A program made the position numbers and the translations under genes. This document shows positions 1 through 5,335 of a stretch of 5,348 nt of DNA, piece after piece; the stretch's first letter is position 1, and the number at the start of each line of letters is the position of its first letter. The DNA is taken from assembly GCA_905233795.1 (NCBI GenBank), contig CAJOFP010000164.1, forward strand, positions 1-5,348. Reading direction: 5' to 3'. Source of the DNA: an uncultured Oscillibacter sp. (lineage in GTDB: Bacteria; Bacillota; Clostridia; Oscillospirales; Oscillospiraceae). The notes under the pieces are model-generated. The model did not search any database. It saw only the letters and a list, made by a program, of their open reading frames with translations, and was not told the DNA's origin.

Positions 1-382
1 AAAGCGCATGAAGCGCCCGATCCGGTTTCCCGGCTCCGATATTCTGCGCCACAAACGCCGAAATGGACTGCATAAACGCCGCCGGTACAAGCATAATAAA
101 GCCGCATACTTTTTCCGCCACGCCGACGCCGGCGGAAGCCGTGACGCCCAGATCATTCACAATCGCCAGAACAACCAGAAATGAAAATCCCACCAGCAAA
201 TCCTGAAAAGCGATGGGAATGCCAAGTTTTAAAACCTGTTTGATAATCCCGCCCGCGAAAACGATTAATAAATCCACCGCGCCATACATGGCCTGTAAAA
301 ACAGCGCGAACAGAACCGGCAGGGCGAAAGCCATCAGAGGCCCCAGAATTTTTCCCCGTGTAAAATTCGCTTCCTCACGCAT
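1..382 (-). CDS. MATE family efflux transporter, N-terminal part, internally deleted (runs off left edge)
   Basis: MATE proteins are 12-helix membrane antiporters that export drugs or metabolites using Na+ or H+ gradients. The visible 127 residues start at ATG 382, with a modest AAAAGGAA ribosome binding site at 391-398. Residues 1-41 are a typical MATE start: a charged leader, then TM1 (LGPLMAFALPVLF...) ending in the motif GAVDLLIV. Residues 42-127 match the family around TM7-TM8: IKQVLKLGIPIAFQDLL, then ASAGVGVAEKVCGF and AFVAQNIGAGKPDRA. In normal family members about 180-200 residues (TM2-TM6) separate these two parts; here they are fused in frame near base 260. No stop or frameshift is visible. 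The gene starts 33 bases after the flavodoxin-family gene on the same strand, so the two are probably co-transcribed. As it stands the protein lacks most of the N-lobe and is unlikely to transport normally. Family assignment is firm; whether this is decay, a real short form or an assembly error is open. Confidence 0.8.
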   Translation of the reverse strand, partial: MREEANFTRGKILGPLMAFALPVLFALFLQAMYGAVDLLIVFAGGIIKQVLKLGIPIAFQDLLVGFSFLVVLAIVNDLGVTASAGVGVAEKVCGFIMLVPAAFMQSISAFVAQNIGAGKPDRALHAL

Positions 383-415
383 TTTATATTTTCCTTTTGT
401 GATTCATACGCGTTT

Positions 416-1054
416 TTATTCCGCGAATCCCGGCATAATAAAATGCGTGAAAATTTTGTCCTCATAAACGGGCTTTTCAATCCCGGCGTTTTTCCCGGCC
501 TCAATACAGCGTAACAGCCACGCCATATTTTGACCTAACGTCCGCATGGTCTGCAATCCCTCTTCGTCTTGTTTTACATCTCCGGGGGTGAAGCCGTGAA
601 TCTGATTCCAATATTGAGAGCCGACTATAATCATATTACTGATCGTGAAATATTTATTCAGCCGGTCAAAGGCCGCCGACGCGCCGCCGCGCCGACAGGA
701 AACCACGGACGCGCCCAGTTTGCCCGCCATTTTCTCGGCGCGGGGATAGAAAAGACGATCCATAAACGCGCAAATCTGACCGCTCGGCCCGCCGTAATAA
801 ACTGGAGAACCGACCACAATGCCGTCAAACTCGTCAATACGCTCCCCGATTTCGTTTGTCTGATCCGGAAATACGCACCGGCCCGTTTTCGAGCATGTAT
901 GACAGGCGATACACCCGGCGACCGGTTTTTTGCCAATCCAGACAAATTCCGTTTCCACGCCGTTTTTGTTCAGCGTATCCGCCAGCTCCCGCAGTCCCGT
1001 ATAAGTACAGCCGTGTTCATGCGGACTGCCGTTGATGAAAAGAACTTTACTCAT
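416..1054 (-). CDS. Flavodoxin-family FMN oxidoreductase with four-cysteine (Fe-S flavoprotein-like) motif
   Basis: This is a 212-residue cytoplasmic flavoprotein of the NADPH-dependent FMN reductase / iron-sulfur flavoprotein group, expected to bind FMN and pass electrons to quinones, nitro compounds or another acceptor; the substrate cannot be read from sequence. The FMN phosphate loop is NGSPHEHGCT (residues 8-17). The second flavin-contact segment is VGSPVYYGGPSGQ (81-93). Between them lies C48-x2-C51-x2-C54-x5-C60, the compact spacing known from iron-sulfur flavoproteins, where it holds a 4Fe-4S cluster. Many clostridial flavodoxin-family proteins carry a similar GCIAC segment, so cluster binding is likely but not proven. 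The length suits the family. The start at 1054 is set by a GGGAGGT ribosome binding site at 1065-1071. It is the first gene of a two-gene operon with the MATE-type gene, read from the promoter at 1087-1116. Such pairs are often stress- or drug-responsive (inference). Confidence 0.88.
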   Translation of the reverse strand: MSKVLFINGSPHEHGCTYTGLRELADTLNKNGVETEFVWIGKKPVAGCIACHTCSKTGRCVFPDQTNEIGERIDEFDGIVVGSPVYYGGPSGQICAFMDRLFYPRAEKMAGKLGASVVSCRRGGASAAFDRLNKYFTISNMIIVGSQYWNQIHGFTPGDVKQDEEGLQTMRTLGQNMAWLLRCIEAGKNAGIEKPVYEDKIFTHFIMPGFAE

Positions 1055-1086
1055 GTTATTTTATACCTCCCGTGCGTATTTTTTAT

Positions 1087-1116
1087 ATTTTATGCCATAT
1101 GCTTTTGATTAGTCAA
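1087..1116 (-). promoter_or_regulatory. Sigma-A promoter of the flavodoxin/MATE operon
   Basis: On the minus strand, TTGACT (1111-1116) and TAAAAT (1087-1092) are separated by 18 bases, each matching the consensus at 5 of 6 positions. Transcription would start near 1080 and give a leader of about 25 bases containing the GGGAGGT ribosome binding site at 1065-1071. No other candidate of similar quality is seen upstream of the gene. Confidence 0.7.
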
Positions 1117-1122
1117 CGCTAA
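1109..1122. promoter_or_regulatory. Possible operator TTAG-N6-CTAA over the -35 box
   Basis: A short inverted repeat, TTAG at 1109-1112 and CTAA at 1119-1122, spans the -35 hexamer of the flavodoxin/MATE promoter. Its position suits a repressor of the MarR or HxlR type, which often control redox and efflux genes. Four-base arms occur readily by chance in A/T-rich DNA, so support is weak. Confidence 0.25.
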
Positions 1123-1218
1123 CTTTCCGCCGGTTTTCGTCAGAAATATTCTCGGCGCGCTTTCCGTGTTTTTTTATCTTTATCATTCGGACGACAGAAG
1201 CGCGAAAGAGTAAACAAC

Positions 1219-1268
1219 GAAAAACAAATCGCTCAAACATGACGAAATAACGCCGTGTTTGAGCGATT
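1219..1268 (-). terminator. Rho-independent terminator of the GH3 gene
   Basis: Two perfectly complementary 13-base arms (1227-1239 and 1256-1268, AATCGCTCAAACA type) enclose 16 bases. Inside the loop further pairs can form (G-C, G.U, C-G, G-C after one C-A mismatch), leaving a six-base tip. Read on the minus strand the stem is followed by a U-rich tail, UGUUUUUCG (down to 1219), whereas on the plus strand no T run follows. It lies about 85 bases past the GH3 stop codon and separates that transcript from the flavodoxin promoter. Confidence 0.75.
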
Positions 1269-1283
1269 CGCGTTCTCATAAAG

Positions 1284-1315
1284 ATAATAATATTATATAA
1301 TATTTAATATTATAA
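1284..1315. repeat. A/T-only run containing a 19-bp palindrome
   Basis: Thirty-two bases without G or C, downstream of the GH3 gene and before its terminator. Within it TATAATATT (1296-1304) and AATATTATA (1306-1314) form a perfect palindrome around T1305. An all-A/T stem is thermodynamically weak, so a transcription-termination role is unlikely. A similar core, TATAATATTATA, recurs after the lipoprotein gene. Confidence 0.5.
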
Positions 1316-1333
1316 CGAAATGAAACGAACGGG

Positions 1334-1357
1334 AATAATATATAATATAATATTATT
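1334..1357. repeat. A/T-only inverted repeat overlapping the GH3 stop codon
   Basis: Twenty-four bases of pure A/T with 8-base arms AATAATAT (1334-1341) and ATATTATT (1350-1357) around 8 bases. The right arm contains the TAA stop codon of the GH3 gene (1353-1355). Function unknown; it may simply reflect the A/T-rich spacers of this genome. Confidence 0.4.
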
Positions 1358-4300
1358 GGGCGGAACGGTTCTTTTTGCGGTATTGCAGGATCACAAAGGC
1401 GCCCGCGCCCAGAACAACCGCCGCGACAAGTACGTCAATCAAGACAAACGTGCGGGTCATGTTATCCATTCCGGCGCGTTCTTCTTCCATTGTATAATTG
1501 CCGCTGTGGACAATCGTGAACATGATATTTTTAGACGCCTGCCGCATGGCCTGTACCATTGTGGGGGAGTCGGAATTTTCAATGGCGGTCCGGGCGTTGC
1601 GTCCGAAGCCAAGCATTAAATCATTGCCGTTCAACACGCTGTCCATCGTGAGCTGATAGCCGTAAGAGCCGTACCAGTCCGTGAGAACCATGCCTTGGAA
1701 GCCCCATTCGCCGCGCAGTACGCCGTTTAACAAATCGCTGTTCGCGCCGGTGTAACGCGGGCCGATTAAAGTAAACGACGACATAACCGCAAGCGGATTG
1801 TTATCAAAATCATATTGCTTGACGATGATTTCAAAGGGTTTCATATAGATTTCGCGGAGCGTCTGTTCCGTGAGGCGGTTGATTTCCTGATCGTTTACGA
1901 CAAAATGCTTGATATAAGCGTATACGCCTTTTGTGGCCGCCGCGTTGACTTCCGCCGCCGCGATTTTTCCCGCCAATACGCCGTCCTCGGAATAATACTC
2001 AAAATTGCGTCCGTTGAACGCTGTCCGATGGGTATTCATCGCGGGGCCGTACCAGCCGTAAATATGCGTGTCGGCGTACTCCTGCCCGATGGCCTCGCCG
2101 ACTTCATAGGCAAGGTCTTTATTCCAAGTCTGCGCGATCATGGTTTCCGTCGGGTAAGGCGTACCGTAAACGCCAATATACCAGTCGTTTAAACCGCCTG
2201 TGCCGTCGCTGTCCTGTGTGGCGACTTTGCCTACGGAATTGACGGCTATTGTGGAGAATCCGCCGACTTGTACTAATTGGCACATTTCTTCCACGGTTAA
2301 TTGATCCAAAAGATCATCCCAGCGCGGATCATCGTAAGACGCGCCCACAAAATCCGCCAGTTTCAAGCCGTTATTCGCGCCGGTCGTCGGCATTTCCGTT
2401 CCGGGGATTTCATGATCCGCCGGGTTATAATGCGCCACGGAATGCGCGTCGAGATATTCTCTCACGTCGTCCGGCATGGCGAAATCCGCGGGAGCCGCCG
2501 TCGCGGCCGCGTAATTGGCGAAGCCGTCAGCGCGGGACAGATACGTCACGCCGCCGTTGGAATAGCTTTCAAACCGGTTTACGGCTGTATCCTGATCGGA
2601 CGGGCGTCCCGTCACGCTGTAATCAATATCGGCGTCTATTTCAAAAGAAACTTCGTCCAATACCGTATGGGAATCGGCGCGGACGGATAATATATACTCT
2701 CCGGCTTCTAAAATATAACCGCCGTTTTGTGTTTTAATCGCCGACGAATCATAAGACGCCATATCGTCTTTGGCGATTGTAAATGTCACGACTTCAGAAT
2801 CGCCGGGATTTAAAATATCCGTCTTGTCGAAATCTATTAAATTTACCGCCGCTTTTTCAATTCCGCCGTTGTTATAAGGCGGCGTATAATATAACTCAAC
2901 GACTTCTTTTCCCGCGGCGCTTCCGGTATTGGTGACAGTCACTTCCAGCGCGATACTGTCGCCGTTGTCCGTCATATCCGTGATTTCCTGTTCAAACGTC
3001 GTATAACTCAGACCGTGCCCGAACGGATATTGCACGATTCTGTCATAATCAAAATCCATATTGCCGGCTTCCGCCTCGGCGAACGCCGTTTCATAAAAGC
3101 GATAGCCGACGTAAATGCCCTCCACATAGTTTACAAAAGACAATACGCCCTGAAAACCGGGGTCCGCCGCCGTGTATTGCGCCAGCAAATCATCCACGTT
3201 ATCATAAGTGAAATTGCCGTAATTATTCCACGCGGGCGTCGATTTTTGATCGTAAACATAAGTCTCGATAGTACGTCCGGACGGGTTGACAGTCCCGTTA
3301 AGAATTTCGCCCAAGCCGGTCATGGCCGTGCGGCCCGTGCCGGGGGCTAAAATCACGGAACGAATGGACGGATAATCATCCACAAAGCCCAGTTCCATCG
3401 GATTATTGGCGTTAATAATCAAAATAATTTTATCAAATTCCGACGCGACCATATCAATCATACCGCGTTCCGTGTTGGAAAGCTGTAAATAAGATTCTCC
3501 GGCTTCGTAATCGTCATAATCCTCGCTGTTATTTGTATACGACGACGCGTAATAATTGTAACGCTCGTTTCCGTTGGCTTTTAATTGCCGGACATTGTCA
3601 TAAGTCCCGTCGATTACGGCGCCCATATCGGCGGGCAAATCCTGTCCCTCGCCGCCGCTTCTCGCTAAGACGATCAAAGCCGTGTCGGAAAACTCTTTCG
3701 CGTTATTCATTAATTCATCCGTGTAATTTTTAACCGGCGGTTCCGGCAATGACCAGTTTGTGAAACTGACGCTGATGACGTTTCCACCCAGATCACGCGT
3801 CGGACTGTAATCACGATACATGTCAATAATTTCCTGATTGATCTCAAATCCGGCGTTTTCCAGCGACGTTAAAATATCGACGTTGCCCTCGTTGCTGGAA
3901 GAGCCGGAACCGGTGCCGCCGTAAATGGGATTTGTCGCCGCCCAGCCGAATACGTTGATTTTTGTCGTATCGGACAGGGGCAAAAGGCCGTCATTCTGCG
4001 CGAGGACAATGCCTTCTTCCCCGACTTTTTGAATAACTTCCTCCGAATGCGCCGCCGCTTCCGGCGTAACGCTCGCTTTGCCGTTCATAATCGGCGCGAG
4101 ATTGTTATACATGGGGCCGAAGCAGATAATATTCACGATAATGGCGACGACGGTCACCCACGCAAGCCCCGCGCCCCAGCGTATAAGTCCGCGCTGTCCT
4201 TTCCTGACGAGCCAGCGCGCCGCGATCATGACGACGACGGCCAGCAGGAGCGTTCCGAAAATCGCGTAGATGTACCCGCCCAAATCGTGGACATAAGTTT

Positions 4301-4370
4301 CCACATCGGTGGGGCTTACGCCCATGTTTTCAAAAATCGGCGTCAGCAGGTTGATCAACAGTTGCAGCAT
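1353..4370 (-). CDS. Membrane-anchored, domain-permuted family 3 glycoside hydrolase
   Basis: GH3 enzymes remove beta-linked sugars (glucose, xylose, N-acetylglucosamine) from non-reducing ends by a retaining mechanism; the exact substrate is not readable here. Domains over 1005 residues are: TM1 (33-55), a basic loop RWLVRKGQRG, TM2 (about 67-86), GH3_C sandwich (about 107-460), FnIII-like domain (about 470-580), a linker, GH3_N barrel (about 672-960), TM3 (974-997) and a basic tail RKKNRSAQ. This is the reverse of the usual barrel-first order, as in the permuted Ruminococcus albus type. Catalytic residues are intact: nucleophile D898 in GMVLTDW, acid/base E241 in ARSGGEGQD. Substrate-site motifs KHFVVNDQE (821-829), GRNFEYYSED (787-796) and DGTGGLN (722-728) are present. 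Charge around the helices predicts the whole catalytic part outside the cell, tied down at both ends. ATG 4370 is chosen over ATG 4424 because AAGGAGG lies 8 bases before it, and 4424 sits at the predicted transcription start. Confidence 0.93.
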   Translation of the reverse strand: MLQLLINLLTPIFENMGVSPTDVETYVHDLGGYIYAIFGTLLLAVVVMIAARWLVRKGQRGLIRWGAGLAWVTVVAIIVNIICFGPMYNNLAPIMNGKASVTPEAAAHSEEVIQKVGEEGIVLAQNDGLLPLSDTTKINVFGWAATNPIYGGTGSGSSSNEGNVDILTSLENAGFEINQEIIDMYRDYSPTRDLGGNVISVSFTNWSLPEPPVKNYTDELMNNAKEFSDTALIVLARSGGEGQDLPADMGAVIDGTYDNVRQLKANGNERYNYYASSYTNNSEDYDDYEAGESYLQLSNTERGMIDMVASEFDKIILIINANNPMELGFVDDYPSIRSVILAPGTGRTAMTGLGEILNGTVNPSGRTIETYVYDQKSTPAWNNYGNFTYDNVDDLLAQYTAADPGFQGVLSFVNYVEGIYVGYRFYETAFAEAEAGNMDFDYDRIVQYPFGHGLSYTTFEQEITDMTDNGDSIALEVTVTNTGSAAGKEVVELYYTPPYNNGGIEKAAVNLIDFDKTDILNPGDSEVVTFTIAKDDMASYDSSAIKTQNGGYILEAGEYILSVRADSHTVLDEVSFEIDADIDYSVTGRPSDQDTAVNRFESYSNGGVTYLSRADGFANYAAATAAPADFAMPDDVREYLDAHSVAHYNPADHEIPGTEMPTTGANNGLKLADFVGASYDDPRWDDLLDQLTVEEMCQLVQVGGFSTIAVNSVGKVATQDSDGTGGLNDWYIGVYGTPYPTETMIAQTWNKDLAYEVGEAIGQEYADTHIYGWYGPAMNTHRTAFNGRNFEYYSEDGVLAGKIAAAEVNAAATKGVYAYIKHFVVNDQEINRLTEQTLREIYMKPFEIIVKQYDFDNNPLAVMSSFTLIGPRYTGANSDLLNGVLRGEWGFQGMVLTDWYGSYGYQLTMDSVLNGNDLMLGFGRNARTAIENSDSPTMVQAMRQASKNIMFTIVHSGNYTMEEERAGMDNMTRTFVLIDVLVAAVVLGAGAFVILQYRKKNRSAQ

Positions 4371-4378
4371 TTTCTGTT

Positions 4379-4385
4379 CCTCCTT
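4379..4385 (-). promoter_or_regulatory. Ribosome binding site that fixes the GH3 start
   Basis: AAGGAGG on the minus strand, 8 bases before ATG 4370, is a full-strength Shine-Dalgarno sequence. The longer frame from ATG 4424 would encode 18 extra residues, including the RBS itself read as protein, and has no leader of its own. Confidence 0.9.
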
Positions 4386-4430
4386 ATCTTCCGAAAATAT
4401 GCGCGGAAAATAGAATCCCGCCATAGTAAA

Positions 4431-4459
4431 ATTATATATACGCTGGTTTTGAATGTCAA
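4431..4459 (-). promoter_or_regulatory. Perfect-consensus sigma-A promoter of the GH3 gene
   Basis: On the minus strand TTGACA (4454-4459), a 17-base spacer and TATAAT (4431-4436) match the vegetative consensus at every position. Transcription should begin near 4424, giving a leader of about 54 bases. The upstream edge of the -35 box directly touches the first of two palindromic sites, which suggests that this inherently strong promoter is controlled by a bound protein. Confidence 0.9.
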
Positions 4460-4497
4460 ATGCTTATTAAGCATAAAATTTCATGCTTAATAAGCAT
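4460..4497. promoter_or_regulatory. Twin 15-bp palindromic operator in the divergent control region
   Basis: Two copies of ATGCTTA-N-TAAGCAT, at 4460-4474 (central T) and 4483-4497 (central A), are separated by 8 bases, centre to centre 23 bp. Each copy is a perfect 7-bp palindrome about one central base, and the two are also exact reverse complements, so the whole 38 bp is an inverted repeat. This is the hallmark of paired dimer binding sites rather than of a terminator, as no T tract follows a stable G/C stem. Relative to the predicted GH3 start, the centres lie near -43 and -66. The regulator is not in the window and its family cannot be named. Confidence 0.8.
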
Positions 4498-4516
4498 ATA
4501 TTTTTATAGCTTTATT

Positions 4517-4522
4517 TATAAT
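4517..4522 (+). promoter_or_regulatory. Candidate -10 box for the lipoprotein gene
   Basis: A perfect TATAAT faces the lipoprotein gene. With 17-base spacing its -35 position would be 4494-4499, overlapping the end of the second operator copy, and no TTGACA-like hexamer is present, so the promoter would be weak or regulator-dependent. An alternative is TTGCGT (4548-4553), 17 bases, TATATT (4571-4576). The sequence does not decide between them. Confidence 0.4.
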
Positions 4523-4532
4523 AAAGGCGGCG

Positions 4533-4570
4533 CGCCGGGTTTTACGCTTGCGTTCCGGCGAAAAGCGTGA
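4533..4570 (+). other. Interleaved helices in the possible lipoprotein leader
   Basis: Helix A pairs CGCCGG (4533-4538) with CCGGCG (4555-4560). Helix B pairs TTACGCTT (4542-4549) with AAGCGTGA (4563-4570), with one U.G pair. The four arms alternate A-B-A-B, so the two helices either exclude each other or form a tight H-type pseudoknot. Helix B is followed by an A/T-only, T-rich stretch, resembling an intrinsic terminator. If transcription starts after the TATAAT at 4517, this lies in the 5' leader of the lipoprotein gene; if the downstream promoter is used, it does not. Confidence 0.35.
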
Positions 4571-4620
4571 TATATTTTATATTATTTTTATTATATTATA
4601 TTATATATTATTATATTTAA
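4570..4620. repeat. 51-base A/T-only run before the lipoprotein gene
   Basis: Fifty-one consecutive bases of A and T, built from loose ATTAT/TTATA units, ending at the ribosome binding site of the lipoprotein gene. It could keep the translation start unstructured, act as an easily melted promoter region or bind a nucleoid protein. The repeat units are irregular and no single motif stands out. Confidence 0.6.
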
Positions 4621-4625
4621 GGTGG
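4619..4625 (+). promoter_or_regulatory. Ribosome binding site that fixes the lipoprotein start
   Basis: AAGGTGG, one mismatch from AAGGAGG, ends 5 bases before ATG 4631. The alternative GTG start at 4622 lies inside this site, so it cannot be used with it; the ATG also gives a cleaner signal peptide. Confidence 0.8.
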
Positions 4626-4630
4626 CTGAT

Positions 4631-5278
4631 ATGCGTTTTATTTTGATTTTTATCTTGATTTGTTTTCTCTCCGGCTGTTCGCGTGGCTTTCCTATGGATA
4701 CGCGAAACGACGAACGCGGCGCGGTATCCGGGGACAGTCAGCGTGAAACGGCTTCGACGGTTCAGCCGGAGAACGCGGAAGCGAATCAAGAGCCGGATAA
4801 TTCCGGGGATACGCGTGAAATTGACCCGGCGCGGGAGGAAGAAAGCGCGGAGACGGAAAACGCCGGATCGCTTGTCTCAACGGAAGATATTGAGCTTCAC
4901 GCCGTCGATGAAACCGGGCGGAATTATGTATTTTTATATAATCATGAGGAATTTTCGGCGCGATATACGGAAGATAACTGGAAAATTGTCGATTCTTATA
5001 AAATTATAAATACAGATGACATGATGATCATCTGTCAGGCGCTGTTGGATTTACACCCCGTTCACGGACGTGATATGAAATCCGTCAGAACGGCGGAAGA
5101 TATGGCGTTTGAGTGGCTTCAGCATAATATCGCGTATGAGTTTTTGCCGGAGGACAGTCCATGGAGGGAGAACGCGAAAGACGTTGACCTGAATCCGGAT
5201 GACCAAGGCAGGACGTTTCAGGAAATGTACGAGGCCAGAACCGGCAAAGAATTTCGCCTTGAGGATATTATCGGATAA
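4631..5278 (+). CDS. Putative lipoprotein of unknown function
   Basis: The 215-residue product begins with a short type II signal peptide: MR, a hydrophobic stretch FILIFILICF and the lipobox LSGC. Cys16 would be lipidated and become the new N-terminus on the outer face of the membrane. Residues 17 to about 83 are a low-complexity spacer rich in E, D, N, S and T, probably disordered. The rest (about 84-215) looks like one small folded domain: a strand-rich part (RNYVFLYNHEEFSARY) followed by helices, with notable segments HPVHGRDMKS (142-151), FEWLQHNIAYEFLP and DVDLNPDDQG (184-193). I do not recognise a named domain or catalytic signature. The C-terminal segments have the look of a conserved family in clostridial hypothetical proteins, but that is an impression, not a search result. 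It is transcribed away from the GH3 gene across a shared control region, and the next gene starts 57 bases later. Confidence 0.85.
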   Translation: MRFILIFILICFLSGCSRGFPMDTRNDERGAVSGDSQRETASTVQPENAEANQEPDNSGDTREIDPAREEESAETENAGSLVSTEDIELHAVDETGRNYVFLYNHEEFSARYTEDNWKIVDSYKIINTDDMMIICQALLDLHPVHGRDMKSVRTAEDMAFEWLQHNIAYEFLPEDSPWRENAKDVDLNPDDQGRTFQEMYEARTGKEFRLEDIIG

Positions 5279-5289
5279 ATTTTTATAAA

Positions 5290-5307
5290 TTTTATAATAT
5301 TATAAAA
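5290..5307. repeat. 18-bp A/T palindrome after the lipoprotein gene
   Basis: TTTTATAATATTATAAAA is a perfect palindrome within a 33-base A/T-only run (5275-5307) that begins in the stop codon of the lipoprotein gene. It contains a TATAAT (5293-5298) but no matching -35 box. With no G/C pairs it would make a poor terminator; it could be a protein-binding site or ordinary A/T-rich spacer. Confidence 0.45.
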
Positions 5308-5335
5308 CAGGAGTTTACGATAAGGAATTAAAATA

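Noticed and set aside
569..1108. A 179-codon plus-strand frame opposite the flavodoxin gene
   Set aside because: It is the antisense shadow of a gene with clear flavin and cysteine motifs; it has no ribosome binding site and its protein resembles nothing.
1157..1205. CGCGCT / AGCGCG inverted repeat in the flavodoxin upstream gap
   Set aside because: Six-base arms with a loop of more than 30 bases and no T tract; expected by chance in this sequence.
1815..3350. Several plus-strand frames of 111-162 codons opposite the GH3 gene
   Set aside because: They are antisense shadows within a continuous 1005-codon gene with intact catalytic motifs; their arginine-rich products reflect the reversed GCG/CCG codons.
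4371..4424. N-terminal extension of the GH3 gene to ATG 4424
   Set aside because: It would translate the AAGGAGG site itself, and the predicted transcription start is at about the same base, leaving no leader.
4460..4497. The 38-bp inverted repeat as a terminator
   Set aside because: It lies between divergent genes, upstream of both, and each arm is palindromic by itself, which fits paired protein-binding sites better than a terminator stem.
4622..4630. GTG 4622 as start of the lipoprotein gene
   Set aside because: It lies inside the AAGGTGG ribosome binding site and would put an acidic residue (MADM) at the head of the signal peptide.
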